Notes under the pieces: generated by a model
Seen by the model: the letters and a program-made list of their open reading frames with translations, nothing else
Told to the model about the DNA's origin: nothing
The model's database searches: none
Assembly: GCF_000739915.1 (NCBI RefSeq)
Contig: NZ_BBJT01000004.1
Location: 558,001-622,000 of the forward strand
Direction: 5' to 3'
Origin: Paenibacillus chitinolyticus NBRC 15660
GTDB lineage: Bacteria > Bacillota > Bacilli > Paenibacillales > NBRC-103111
DNA length: 64,000 nucleotides
Translations under genes and position numbers: made by a program
Shown here: positions 9,151 to 16,128 of the stretch, one piece after another
How positions within the stretch are numbered: position 1 is the stretch's first letter
How the letters are laid out: each line of letters starts with the position of its first letter

Positions 9151-9177
9151 AAAAAACAGGGCCGGTTATACCGGCCC
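9151..9177 (-). terminator. Terminator between precursor peptide and glycosyltransferase genes
   Basis: GGGCCGG / CCGGCCC stem (9159-9165, 9171-9177) with TTATA loop. Read leftward it is followed by TG and six T. Part of the transcripts would stop after the precursor gene, giving more precursor than enzyme, a common layout in bacteriocin loci. A weaker 5-bp hairpin lies at about 9122-9138. Confidence 0.8.
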
Positions 9178-9192
9178 CGCCCCGTTTCCTGA

Positions 9193-9414
9193 TTAGCAGT
9201 TGCTGTTCTTCGCCGGATAAGGCGAGCAGCCCTTCGCCGGTTTGCTGTTGCCTCCGGTCACATCTCCGAGTCCGCAGCCGAGCGGATTCGAGAAGAGGCC
9301 CCGCAGGAAGTCAGCCGTCCAGCGCGCATGGTCTCTCCAGTCGCCACCGTTGACGTTCATCATTTCGGTTTCATCCAGCTTGGTGAAAGAGTGGTTACTT
9401 TTGAGTGTTTTCAT
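9193..9414 (-). CDS. Double-glycine-leader bacteriocin precursor (putative glycocin)
   Basis: A 73-residue peptide preceded by AAAGGAGAAC at ideal spacing. Residues 1-24 are a classical double-glycine leader: Leu13 (-12), Glu17 (-8), Met18 (-7), Val21 (-4), Gly23-Gly24 (-2, -1). Cleavage after Gly24 would leave a 49-residue core starting DWRDHARW. The core is rich in Gly, Asn, Ser and Pro and has three cysteines at 47, 63 and the last residue, 73. An odd number fits one disulfide plus one cysteine free for S-glycosylation, but it lacks the paired C-x6-C helices of sublancin and glycocin F. With a SunS-like enzyme downstream and a C39-peptidase exporter upstream, the best reading is a divergent glycocin. 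Alternatives are an unmodified class II bacteriocin or a signalling peptide. I found no immunity gene. Confidence 0.75.
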   Translation of the reverse strand: MKTLKSNHSFTKLDETEMMNVNGGDWRDHARWTADFLRGLFSNPLGCGLGDVTGGNSKPAKGCSPYPAKNSNC

Positions 9415-9600
9415 TGTAAGTTCTCCTTTCCGAAGTAGGTTGAATAACCTCGTCTCTATTTAACCCGGAGTTCCAAAATTCAATCGTTATTTGGTTATAT
9501 TATCCATTTATTTGAAGGTTTTAATTATTATAAAACATGTTATTAATCTCGCTTTAACGGGTTATGTAAAGGTAAGAACCTGCTGTAGGAAGGCGTGATT
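9415..9600. promoter_or_regulatory. Divergent control region of the peptide locus with a palindrome
   Basis: AT-rich 186-bp region between precursor and transporter genes. A perfect palindrome AGGTT-GAAT-AACCT (9437-9450) lies about 7 nt upstream of the precursor's ribosome site, placed to act as an operator or a 5' hairpin. I could not settle -35/-10 elements in either direction. The transporter's site TAGGAAGG is at 9586-9593. Confidence 0.45.
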
Positions 9601-11787
9601 ATGTTGAGGTTAAGCCGTAAACCGGTTTGTATCCGGCAGCACGACCGGAAAGATTGCGCCCCCGCCTGCCTGGCCGCCGTGGCCCGTTATTACGGTCTGA
9701 AAATGCCGCTATCCCTAATCCGCGAAGCTTGCGGCACGGATCATACGGGGACGAACGCCTACGGCATCGTGCAGGGGGCGGGAAAGCTCGGCTTCACCGC
9801 CGAAGCGGTAAAAGGCGATGCCCCGGCTCTGTTCGCCGGGTTCGAACTTCCGGCTATCGCGCATGTGATCGACAGGGAAGTTCAGCATTATATCGTGATC
9901 TACAAGATTACGCCCGATAAGGTCCTTGCAGCCGATCCCGCCGAAGGAATGCGGACTTACAAAACGGAAGAATTCCTCAACCTGTGGACCGGCGTGCTTA
10001 TTCTGCTGACGCCCGGCGAAAGCTTCAAACCCGGCAGCCGGGTGACGGGCGCTGCGAAGCGTTTCTTCCCCCTGCTCCGCCGCAACCGGAAGCTTCTCCT
10101 GCCGATCCTTGCGGCCTCGCTACTCGTAACGGCGATCGGCATGGCCGGCGCTTTTTATTTTCAAATTCTGCTCGATACGATTATGGCCGAAAAGCTGCAA
10201 GGCACGCTCACGCTCGTTTCGGTCGGTATCATTGTCCTCTATGCGGTCCAGACTCTGCTCGACTTCGCGAGAAATCATCTGTTCCTGTATCTCGCCCAGC
10301 GGATCGACCGCAGTCTTGTGCTGGACTATTACAATCATGTCATTTCGCTTCCGATGAGCTTTTTCAGTTCGCGCAAAACGGGTGAAATCACCTCAAGGCT
10401 GACCGACGCCTCCAACGTCCGGGACGCGCTCTCCGAAGCCTCTCTTCATATCGCGGTCGATTCCCTGACGCTGCTGATAGCGGCTGCCGTCCTCTATAAT
10501 CAAAACCCGCTCCTCTTCGGCCTTACGCTGCTGCTCGTCCCGGTGTATGTGCTGATTATGGCGGGCTTCCGCGGATTTTTCGACCGGTATAACCGGAAGA
10601 TGATGAACGAAAATGCCGAGCTGACTTCCTATGTCATCGAATCCATTAAAGGAATCGAGACCGTCAAAGCCTCCACGGCACAAAGGGAAGTAAAAGAAAC
10701 CGCAAGGGCGAAATACGAAGCTTTTCTGGCCACGGCGTTTAAGTACGGTCTAATGAACAACGTCCAGTCGGCGTTGAAAACGGCCCTCCAGCTTATCAGC
10801 GGAGTCGTCCTGCTATGGATAGGCGCCCGGCAGGTGCTGGCAGGGGAAATCACGGCCGGCCAGCTCATTACCTTTAACGTGCTCCTGGCCTATTTTCTAA
10901 GCCCGCTTCAGCGGCTGATCGACCTTCAGCCCGTGCTCCAGTCGGCCTATGTCGCCGCCTCCAGGCTGGGTGAATATATGGATCTGGCGCCGGAAAAAGA
11001 GCTTTCGCCGGATGAATCCCCCGTCTCCGGGAACGCCTTGGACCTGCGGGGAGATGTGCTGATCCGCAATCTCTCTTACCGCTACGGAAGCAGGCCCCTT
11101 ACCTTAGACGATGTAAACCTCACGATACGCGAAGGTTCCTCGACGGCTCTGGTCGGACCGAGCGGCTCCGGCAAAACGAGCCTGCTGAAGCTGCTGATGA
11201 AATTTTTCGAAGCCGAGCAGGGAGGCATCGAGATCAACGGACACGATCTGCGCGATATCCCCGCCGGTATTCTTCGCAGCCGGATCGCGTATGTGCCGCA
11301 GGAAACGTTTTTCTACCACGGCACGGTTTACGACAACTTGTGTCTGGGACTCGATCCCAAGCCTTCCCTGGAAGAAGTCGCGGAAGTCTGCAAACAGGCG
11401 CAGATTCACGACTTCATCGCCTCGCTTCCCCAGCATTACGAGGCAGTGCTGGAAGAGAACGGCTCCAACCTGTCGGGAGGCCAGCGCCAGAGACTTTCGA
11501 TAGCGAGGGCGCTCATGAAGAAGCCCCACCTGCTTCTGATGGACGAAGCGACCAGCAGCCTGGACGCCGTCACCGAGAAGGCCGTTTCCTCGCTGACGGC
11601 CGGCCTCGGCATCACGACAGTGATGATCTCTCACCGGCTGAGCGGAGTGCGGCACTGCGACAGGATCTGCGTCATGGACAGGGGCCGTATCGTCGAGACC
11701 GGCAGCCATGACGAGCTTATGCGGCGGGGCGGCGCTTACAGCGCTCTGTGGAACAGCCAGTTTGCGGAAGCGCAGGCCGCTTTGTAA
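9601..11787 (+). CDS. Peptidase-containing ABC transporter (C39 family, SunT-like)
   Basis: A 728-residue bacteriocin exporter that cuts the double-glycine leader and pumps the core out. Residues 1-~130 are a C39 peptidase: Q13, catalytic Cys19 in KDCAPACLAAV, His96 in VQHYIVIY and Asp112 in AADPAEG. An Ala follows the Cys where Gly is usual. The membrane domain spans about 150-450 with six hydrophobic segments. The ATPase has Walker A GPSGSGKTS, signature LSGGQRQRLS and Walker B LLLMDEATSS. ATG 9601 is 7 nt after AGGAAGG; an upstream GTG at 9595 is too close to that site. The gene is divergent to the precursor. SunT of sublancin has the same layout. Confidence 0.9.
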   Translation: MLRLSRKPVCIRQHDRKDCAPACLAAVARYYGLKMPLSLIREACGTDHTGTNAYGIVQGAGKLGFTAEAVKGDAPALFAGFELPAIAHVIDREVQHYIVIYKITPDKVLAADPAEGMRTYKTEEFLNLWTGVLILLTPGESFKPGSRVTGAAKRFFPLLRRNRKLLLPILAASLLVTAIGMAGAFYFQILLDTIMAEKLQGTLTLVSVGIIVLYAVQTLLDFARNHLFLYLAQRIDRSLVLDYYNHVISLPMSFFSSRKTGEITSRLTDASNVRDALSEASLHIAVDSLTLLIAAAVLYNQNPLLFGLTLLLVPVYVLIMAGFRGFFDRYNRKMMNENAELTSYVIESIKGIETVKASTAQREVKETARAKYEAFLATAFKYGLMNNVQSALKTALQLISGVVLLWIGARQVLAGEITAGQLITFNVLLAYFLSPLQRLIDLQPVLQSAYVAASRLGEYMDLAPEKELSPDESPVSGNALDLRGDVLIRNLSYRYGSRPLTLDDVNLTIREGSSTALVGPSGSGKTSLLKLLMKFFEAEQGGIEINGHDLRDIPAGILRSRIAYVPQETFFYHGTVYDNLCLGLDPKPSLEEVAEVCKQAQIHDFIASLPQHYEAVLEENGSNLSGGQRQRLSIARALMKKPHLLLMDEATSSLDAVTEKAVSSLTAGLGITTVMISHRLSGVRHCDRICVMDRGRIVETGSHDELMRRGGAYSALWNSQFAEAQAAL

Positions 11788-11800
11788 AGAGAGGCGCGGG

Positions 11801-11828
11801 AGACCCGGTTTTGCTGCCGGGTCTTTTC
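11801..11828 (+). terminator. Terminator of the peptide transporter gene
   Basis: Perfect 8-bp stem AGACCCGG / CCGGGTCT (11801-11808, 11817-11824) followed by TTT, 13 nt after the transporter stop. Confidence 0.85.
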
Positions 11829-12122
11829 GGCCTGCTCTTTCATGCGGCGGCCTCTTTCCGGTCAAACTAACCGGACGGCGGCTTGTTCCTCTCCACCCTC
11901 CGCAATCTCGCGACCCATACATCGGTTCCCGCAGAAGAGCTAAGGGGAAGCTCCTGGTCCGCTCCGGAATGGCCACAGTATGGCTCGGGGGACCGGAACA
12001 AGTCCCCGATTTTTCGGACTCGAGAGCCCCGAAACCAAAACTTCCGGACCCGGAAGCTCCGTCGTGCCGGGAATAAACCGGCTTATTTTCATGCGAATGC
12101 CGCAATTTTTCAGAAAAATAGT
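11829..12122. other. Gene-free region with a second hairpin
   Basis: No small immunity gene with a ribosome site is visible here. GGGGAC-N8-GTCCCC (11988-12007) followed by GATTTTT resembles another plus-strand terminator. CTTCCGG-A-CCCGGAAG at about 12041-12056 forms a further hairpin. Confidence 0.45.
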
Positions 12123-12151
12123 TTGAAAACGAAATCAAATACGTATATATT
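12123..12151 (+). promoter_or_regulatory. SigA-type promoter of the chromate operon
   Basis: TTGAAA (12123-12128), 17-bp spacer, TATATT (12146-12151), about 75 nt upstream of the regulator start. The region turns abruptly AT-rich here. Confidence 0.6.
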
Positions 12152-12227
12152 CTTACATAACGAAACTTTTGTAATCTTTAATCCTGCAATATGTTTAATA
12201 AAAGAAACAAAGGGAGACGATCCGAAA

Positions 12228-12710
12228 ATGAACACACAAGATCCGCCGGAAACCAAATCCGCGGGAATCGACGAAACCGACCGCAAAATTATCCGGGCCT
12301 TGAACGCCAACGGCCGCATTTCCTATACCGACCTGGCCAAAGATATCGGGTTATCACGTGTTGCCGTCCAAGGACGGATACAAGCTCTGATGGAAACGGG
12401 AGTAATCGAAAGGTTTACCGCGGTCATCAACCCCGAAAAAATCGGGATCGGGGTCTCCGCTTTTTTTAACGTGGAGGTAGAGCCCAAGTTTCTGCACCAA
12501 GTGGCCGACGAGCTGGCGGAAGAGCCTTCGGTGACGAGTCTCTATCATATGACGGGTCCGAGCAAGCTGCATATGCACGGGCTTTTTAAGAACCATCATG
12601 AGATGGAGCTGTTCCTCAAAGAAAAGCTGTACCCGCTGCCGGGCATTACGAGCGTGGACTGCCAGGTGCTGATTACCCGGTTCAAAAGCCGCATGGGAAT
12701 GAGGTTGTAA
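12228..12710 (+). CDS. Lrp/AsnC-family regulator of chromate transport (ChrS/YwrC-like)
   Basis: A 160-residue DNA-binding regulator. The N-terminal AsnC-type HTH is plain ([40 protein letters not shown]) and residues about 75-150 form an RAM/AsnC ligand domain. The ATG at 12228 follows AAAGGGAGACG; the frame is open far upstream but that part is not plausible protein. It is followed one base after its stop by the two chromate-transporter genes. The order matches, from memory, B. subtilis ywrC-ywrB-ywrA, where the Lrp-type protein represses the operon and chromate relieves it. The same role is inferred here. Confidence 0.85.
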   Translation: MNTQDPPETKSAGIDETDRKIIRALNANGRISYTDLAKDIGLSRVAVQGRIQALMETGVIERFTAVINPEKIGIGVSAFFNVEVEPKFLHQVADELAEEPSVTSLYHMTGPSKLHMHGLFKNHHEMELFLKEKLYPLPGITSVDCQVLITRFKSRMGMRL

Positions 12711-12711
12711 G

Positions 12712-13335
12712 ATGGAACAAGCTTCCCGCGGGCGAAAGCCCTACTACGAACTGACCTCGGCCATGGTCAAAACCGGCATTCTCGGCTACGGCGGAGGGCC
12801 CTCCGTCATTCCGCTGATCCGTTATGAGGCCGTCAATCATTACGGCTGGATGGAGGACGAGGAGTTCGGCGAAATCCTGGCTCTCGCCAACGCCCTCCCG
12901 GGGCCGATCGCGACGAAGATCGCCGCCTACCTCGGCTACCGGCAGAAAGGCACTTCCGGCGCTATCGTCGCCGTCATCGCGCATATTCTGCCTTCGTCGC
13001 TGGCGATGATCGCGCTGCTTTCCGTGGTGGGCTACTTGAGCAGCTCCGCCGTCGTGCAGGGGATGATCGCCGCCGTCATCCCGGTCGTGGCCGTGATGAT
13101 CGGCCTGATGGCCTACGAGTTCGCCGAACGGGCCGTCAAAGGGCTCGGTAAGCCGGCGGGCTTCGGATTTTTCGCGCTGTCGCTGCTGATGCTCGAAATC
13201 ATTCAAATCCACGCGGCGATTGTGATCATCGTTTTCCTGGCCTACGGAGCGTTTCATTTCAAGGCCGTCCGCTGGCTGCGCGGCAGGCTGGGCAAACAAG
13301 GGGCACCGGATGACGGAAAAGAGGACGGTTCATGA
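12712..13335 (+). CDS. Chromate transporter, N-terminal-type half (CHR family, YwrB-like)
   Basis: A 207-residue membrane protein with about five or six hydrophobic segments and one CHR domain. Family marks are GGGPSVIPLIRYEAVN and LANALPGPIATKIAAYLGYRQ. Short-chain CHR proteins work as a pair, one from each of two adjacent genes, and export chromate. Its ATG is one base after the regulator's stop and its end overlaps the next gene by 4 bp (ATGA), so all three are translationally coupled. The C-terminal ~20 residues are charged. Confidence 0.88.
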   Translation: MEQASRGRKPYYELTSAMVKTGILGYGGGPSVIPLIRYEAVNHYGWMEDEEFGEILALANALPGPIATKIAAYLGYRQKGTSGAIVAVIAHILPSSLAMIALLSVVGYLSSSAVVQGMIAAVIPVVAVMIGLMAYEFAERAVKGLGKPAGFGFFALSLLMLEIIQIHAAIVIIVFLAYGAFHFKAVRWLRGRLGKQGAPDDGKEDGS

Positions 13336-13880
13336 TAGAGGACTGGCTGAACCTGCTGATCGGTTTTTTCGTCTCCAACGTCCTCGGTTACGGGGGAGGA
13401 CCCTCCTCCATTCCCCTTGTGTATCAGGAAGTTGTCACGCATTATCACTGGGCGGACGACCGCCAGTTCTCCAACATCCTGGCGCTGGGCAACACGCTGC
13501 CCGGGCCGATCGCGACGAAGATCGCCGCTTACGTGGGCTACGACGTCGCCGGCTGGTTCGGGCTGACCGTCGCCATAGCCGCGACGGTCGTTCCGTCGGC
13601 GATCGCCCTGATCGTGCTTCTGAAGCTGCTTCAGAAGCACCGGCAGTCCTCCGTCGTGAAAGGCATGACGCTGCTCGTCCAGCCCGTCATCGCCGTCATG
13701 ATGGTCGTGCTGACCTGGCAGATGGCCGAGGGCTCCGTCCAATCCATCGGCATCTGGCAGTCGCTCGGCATTGCCGCCGTCGCCTATTGGGCCATGCAGA
13801 GGCGCAAAATCCATCCGGCGTTCGTGATCATTGCCGCGTTCATTTACGGCGGCGTGGCGATCGGATATTTTGGGATCTGA
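13332..13880 (+). CDS. Chromate transporter, C-terminal-type half (CHR family, YwrA-like)
   Basis: A 182-residue membrane protein, partner of the gene before it. It repeats the same CHR signatures (GGGPSSIPLVYQEVV, LGNTLPGPIATKIAAYVGYD) with opposite expected membrane orientation, as in paired short-chain CHR proteins. Start ATG overlaps the upstream stop. Together the two halves equal one long ChrA. Closed by a strong terminator. Confidence 0.88.
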   Translation: MIEDWLNLLIGFFVSNVLGYGGGPSSIPLVYQEVVTHYHWADDRQFSNILALGNTLPGPIATKIAAYVGYDVAGWFGLTVAIAATVVPSAIALIVLLKLLQKHRQSSVVKGMTLLVQPVIAVMMVVLTWQMAEGSVQSIGIWQSLGIAAVAYWAMQRRKIHPAFVIIAAFIYGGVAIGYFGI

Positions 13881-13946
13881 GGGAGCCGGGGGAGCCGGAA
13901 GACCGCCATCCCTCCGCCGCCATCGGCGACGGCACACTTCAAACCG

Positions 13947-13984
13947 CGCAACCCCCGGTATTCTCTATACCGGGGGTTGCGTTT
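13947..13984 (+). terminator. Terminator of the chromate operon
   Basis: Perfect 15-bp stem (13947-13961 with 13967-13981, core ACCCCCGGTAT) followed by TTTA. Confidence 0.9.
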
Positions 13985-14070
13985 ATGCTTGCATGACTGG
14001 CGGGCCGAGAGCCGGGTCCGGCTGCGGATACGGCTAAAGTTACACGCAGCTTGTAATTTCCGCCCACTTC

Positions 14071-14862
14071 CTAGGAAGGCTTCTTATCGACGAAGCTTCC
14101 CCCCTGGAACGGGGTCTCGTCTTCCTTGATGGTCTCGCGCCGCTGCCGGGCTTCCTCCATCAGAACGGCGGAATCGTCCTGCGGAGCGTAGCCGATCAAT
14201 TCTTTTAAATAACCGATGTCGTAATAATTGCCGGTATTCGCCGACGTTCCGTAGAGAACGAGGTACTTCATCGACGCATCCGCTTCTATACAGCGCTCGG
14301 CAAGCTGCACCATGTCCCGGGACGAGATCCAGATGTGAGCCGAACGCTCGGAATGAGGGCGGTCATCGCCGGGAAAATTGCCGATCCGCATATTGAAGGA
14401 CGAAATGCCGTACTTATCCGCATATAAGCGTCCGAGCAGCTCGATATAACATTTGCTGAGTCCGTAAAAACTGTCCGGCCGGTAAGGGTCCGTAACCTCC
14501 ACATCCTCCCCGACCTTGTAAAACCCCGTCGCATGATTGGAGCTGGCGAAAATGACCCGCTTCACTCCGTTCTTGCGTGCGGCTTCATAGAGCCGGTAAG
14601 CGCCCGTCACGTTGACCGGCAGCACTTTCCCCAGGAAATCCTCGTCGTCCTCGGCCCAGGCGATGTGCAGAATCGTATCCGCGCCTTTCGTCAGTTCCTC
14701 CAGACGGTCCGCATCCGTCACATCCAACCGTACGATCCCGGCCTCTTCATCGGCTTCCAGATCGGCCCCCGTGATGTCGTAACGGTCCAGGTTTCCCAGC
14801 CCGGCCAGCAGCGTGCTGCCGATTCTTCCCGTCGCTCCCGTGATGAGAATTTTTCTTTTCAC
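14071..14862 (-). CDS. NAD-dependent epimerase/dehydratase, uronate-dehydrogenase-like
   Basis: An extended-SDR protein of 263 residues. The NAD-binding motif is GATGRIGS at residues 8-15, and the active-site YGLSK (Tyr-x3-Lys) is present near residue 133. The SSNHATGFY stretch resembles the SSNH loop of uronate dehydrogenases, which oxidise hexuronates to lactones, but sugar specificity cannot be fixed. ATG 14862 is preceded by GGGAAGGGGAGAGGGC. It appears monocistronic and is divergent to the AraC regulator at 15148. Alternative: a general NAD(P)-dependent nucleotide-sugar epimerase. Confidence 0.75.
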   Translation of the reverse strand: MKRKILITGATGRIGSTLLAGLGNLDRYDITGADLEADEEAGIVRLDVTDADRLEELTKGADTILHIAWAEDDEDFLGKVLPVNVTGAYRLYEAARKNGVKRVIFASSNHATGFYKVGEDVEVTDPYRPDSFYGLSKCYIELLGRLYADKYGISSFNMRIGNFPGDDRPHSERSAHIWISSRDMVQLAERCIEADASMKYLVLYGTSANTGNYYDIGYLKELIGYAPQDDSAVLMEEARQRRETIKEDETPFQGGSFVDKKPS

Positions 14863-15011
14863 TGCCCTCTCCCCTTCCCAAAAAAAAGTTTACGGGGCGG
14901 CTCCCCCCGGCAGAAAGCGCCATTCACGGAAATTTTCCCGCCCGTTATGTGTACAACTTACCCCCGCTGCCCGCACGGTAATCCCCTTAAGGCCGTTCAC
15001 TATTAACGGCG

Positions 15012-15065
15012 CAACAGATTTCTGTTGAACAGGAAACTGTATTGCGGATAAGTTTCGCATATAAT
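15012..15065 (+). promoter_or_regulatory. Candidate AraC control region with alternating half-sites
   Basis: CAACAG-ATTT-CTGTTG (15012-15027) shares its right arm with a second inverted repeat CTGTT-G-AACAG (15022-15032), giving three half-sites. A TATAAT (15060-15065) lacks a good -35, as in activator-dependent promoters. A separate stem GCCGTT / AACGGC lies at 14992-15010. Confidence 0.4.
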
Positions 15066-15147
15066 AAATGGGATCAATTATAAACCCCAAGAACGGATAT
15101 ATGGTTTGGCACTATTGAACCAACTGAGAGGAAGCAGGTGTGACGCA

Positions 15148-15975
15148 ATGATAGACTTGGATAAATTAGCCGGGATATTCGCTGGCTGTTCCTATGATAT
15201 AGAAGGCACCTACCGTTTAGTCATCCAGCCGCAAAGCGTATTGAGTGATTTTAGGACCGTAAGGCACGGATTTCTTTTTATCATTCGCGGAGAGGCTAAA
15301 ATGTGCGTGAACGGAACGGCTTACCGATTACTTCCGGGATCGGTATTCCATGCGGCTCCGGGCATGCGGCTGGATTCCCGGGTTATAGGACAATCAGAGC
15401 TCGAGTACTATTTACTCTTTTATCGATTGGACAAGCTAGGTAATGAAAATAGAGATCATGAATGCGACTCTCACTTCAAGCTAGAACCTGGCGCAAATCC
15501 GAGAGTGACGGAATTACTGATCCTGCTCCAACAGAATGTCCATACACCAGGAGGGATAGGAAAACTTCGTGTGAAGGAATTATTCTTAAGCATCGTGCAT
15601 CAAGTTCTGGCGGGCTGCAGGTATCGGGAGAACAGCCATTTTCCAAGCAAAAGAGTGATAGAGGAGGCCGTTGCCTACATTAATGGGCATTATATGAATC
15701 CGTTGACACTCGACGGGTTAGCCGAGCTGCATGCAATGAGTTCCAAACGTTTCTCCTACTTCTTTCACAAATATACGGGGTTCCGTCCCATCGATTATGT
15801 CATTCGCTATCGGATGGAAAGAGCGAGTGAATTGCTTAAAACAGGCCATTTTCCCATCCGCGATATTGCTGTCAGTGTCGGTTATGCCAATCAGCTTTAT
15901 TTCAGCAGAATATTTAAAAAGAAATTCGGTGTGTCTCCCTCCGCATACATACATAAAATGGAGAATTATAAATAA
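15148..15975 (+). CDS. AraC-family transcriptional regulator
   Basis: A 275-residue regulator with an N-terminal cupin-like sensor (residues about 20-130, GFLFIIRGEAKMCVNG) and a C-terminal double helix-turn-helix (about 170-270) ending RIFKKKFGVSPSAYI, the AraC hallmark. ATG 15148 follows GAGAGGAAGCAGG; an upstream TTG at 15106 has no ribosome site. The next gene downstream carries a Fur-box promoter, and Firmicute AraC proteins of this layout often activate siderophore or iron genes, so a role in iron-dependent control is inferred. Base composition is visibly more AT-rich than in the neighbours to either side. Confidence 0.85.
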   Translation: MIDLDKLAGIFAGCSYDIEGTYRLVIQPQSVLSDFRTVRHGFLFIIRGEAKMCVNGTAYRLLPGSVFHAAPGMRLDSRVIGQSELEYYLLFYRLDKLGNENRDHECDSHFKLEPGANPRVTELLILLQQNVHTPGGIGKLRVKELFLSIVHQVLAGCRYRENSHFPSKRVIEEAVAYINGHYMNPLTLDGLAELHAMSSKRFSYFFHKYTGFRPIDYVIRYRMERASELLKTGHFPIRDIAVSVGYANQLYFSRIFKKKFGVSPSAYIHKMENYK

Positions 15976-16058
15976 TCACACGGCAAGTCCGGATTAGATA
16001 ATCCTGCATATCGAATCCGCGATTTGTGTATTTGCATTTTCTTTTGTCCTTGCTACAC

Positions 16059-16087
16059 TTGACATTGATAATGAGAATCATTATTAA
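16059..16087 (+). promoter_or_regulatory. SigA-type promoter overlapped by a Fur box
   Basis: TTGACA (16059-16064), 17-bp spacer, TATTAA (16082-16087). The 19-bp site at 16067-16085 (GATAATGAGAATCATTATT) matches the classical Fur box at 17 of 19 positions and covers the spacer and -10, ideal for iron-dependent repression. Confidence 0.85.
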
Positions 16088-16128
16088 TTTTGCGAAACTA
16101 CTTTTAGGACATAGAGAGGTTGGTAGAA

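Noticed and set aside
11883-12227. N-terminal extension of the Lrp-type regulator
   Set aside because: Runs through the promoter and non-coding hairpins; the ATG at 12228 has a proper ribosome site and begins the HTH domain.
11788-12227. Immunity or thiol-disulfide oxidoreductase gene for the glycocin locus
   Set aside because: Searched for small membrane proteins or CxxC thioredoxin folds next to the transporter and the precursor; none has a ribosome site. They may lie elsewhere.
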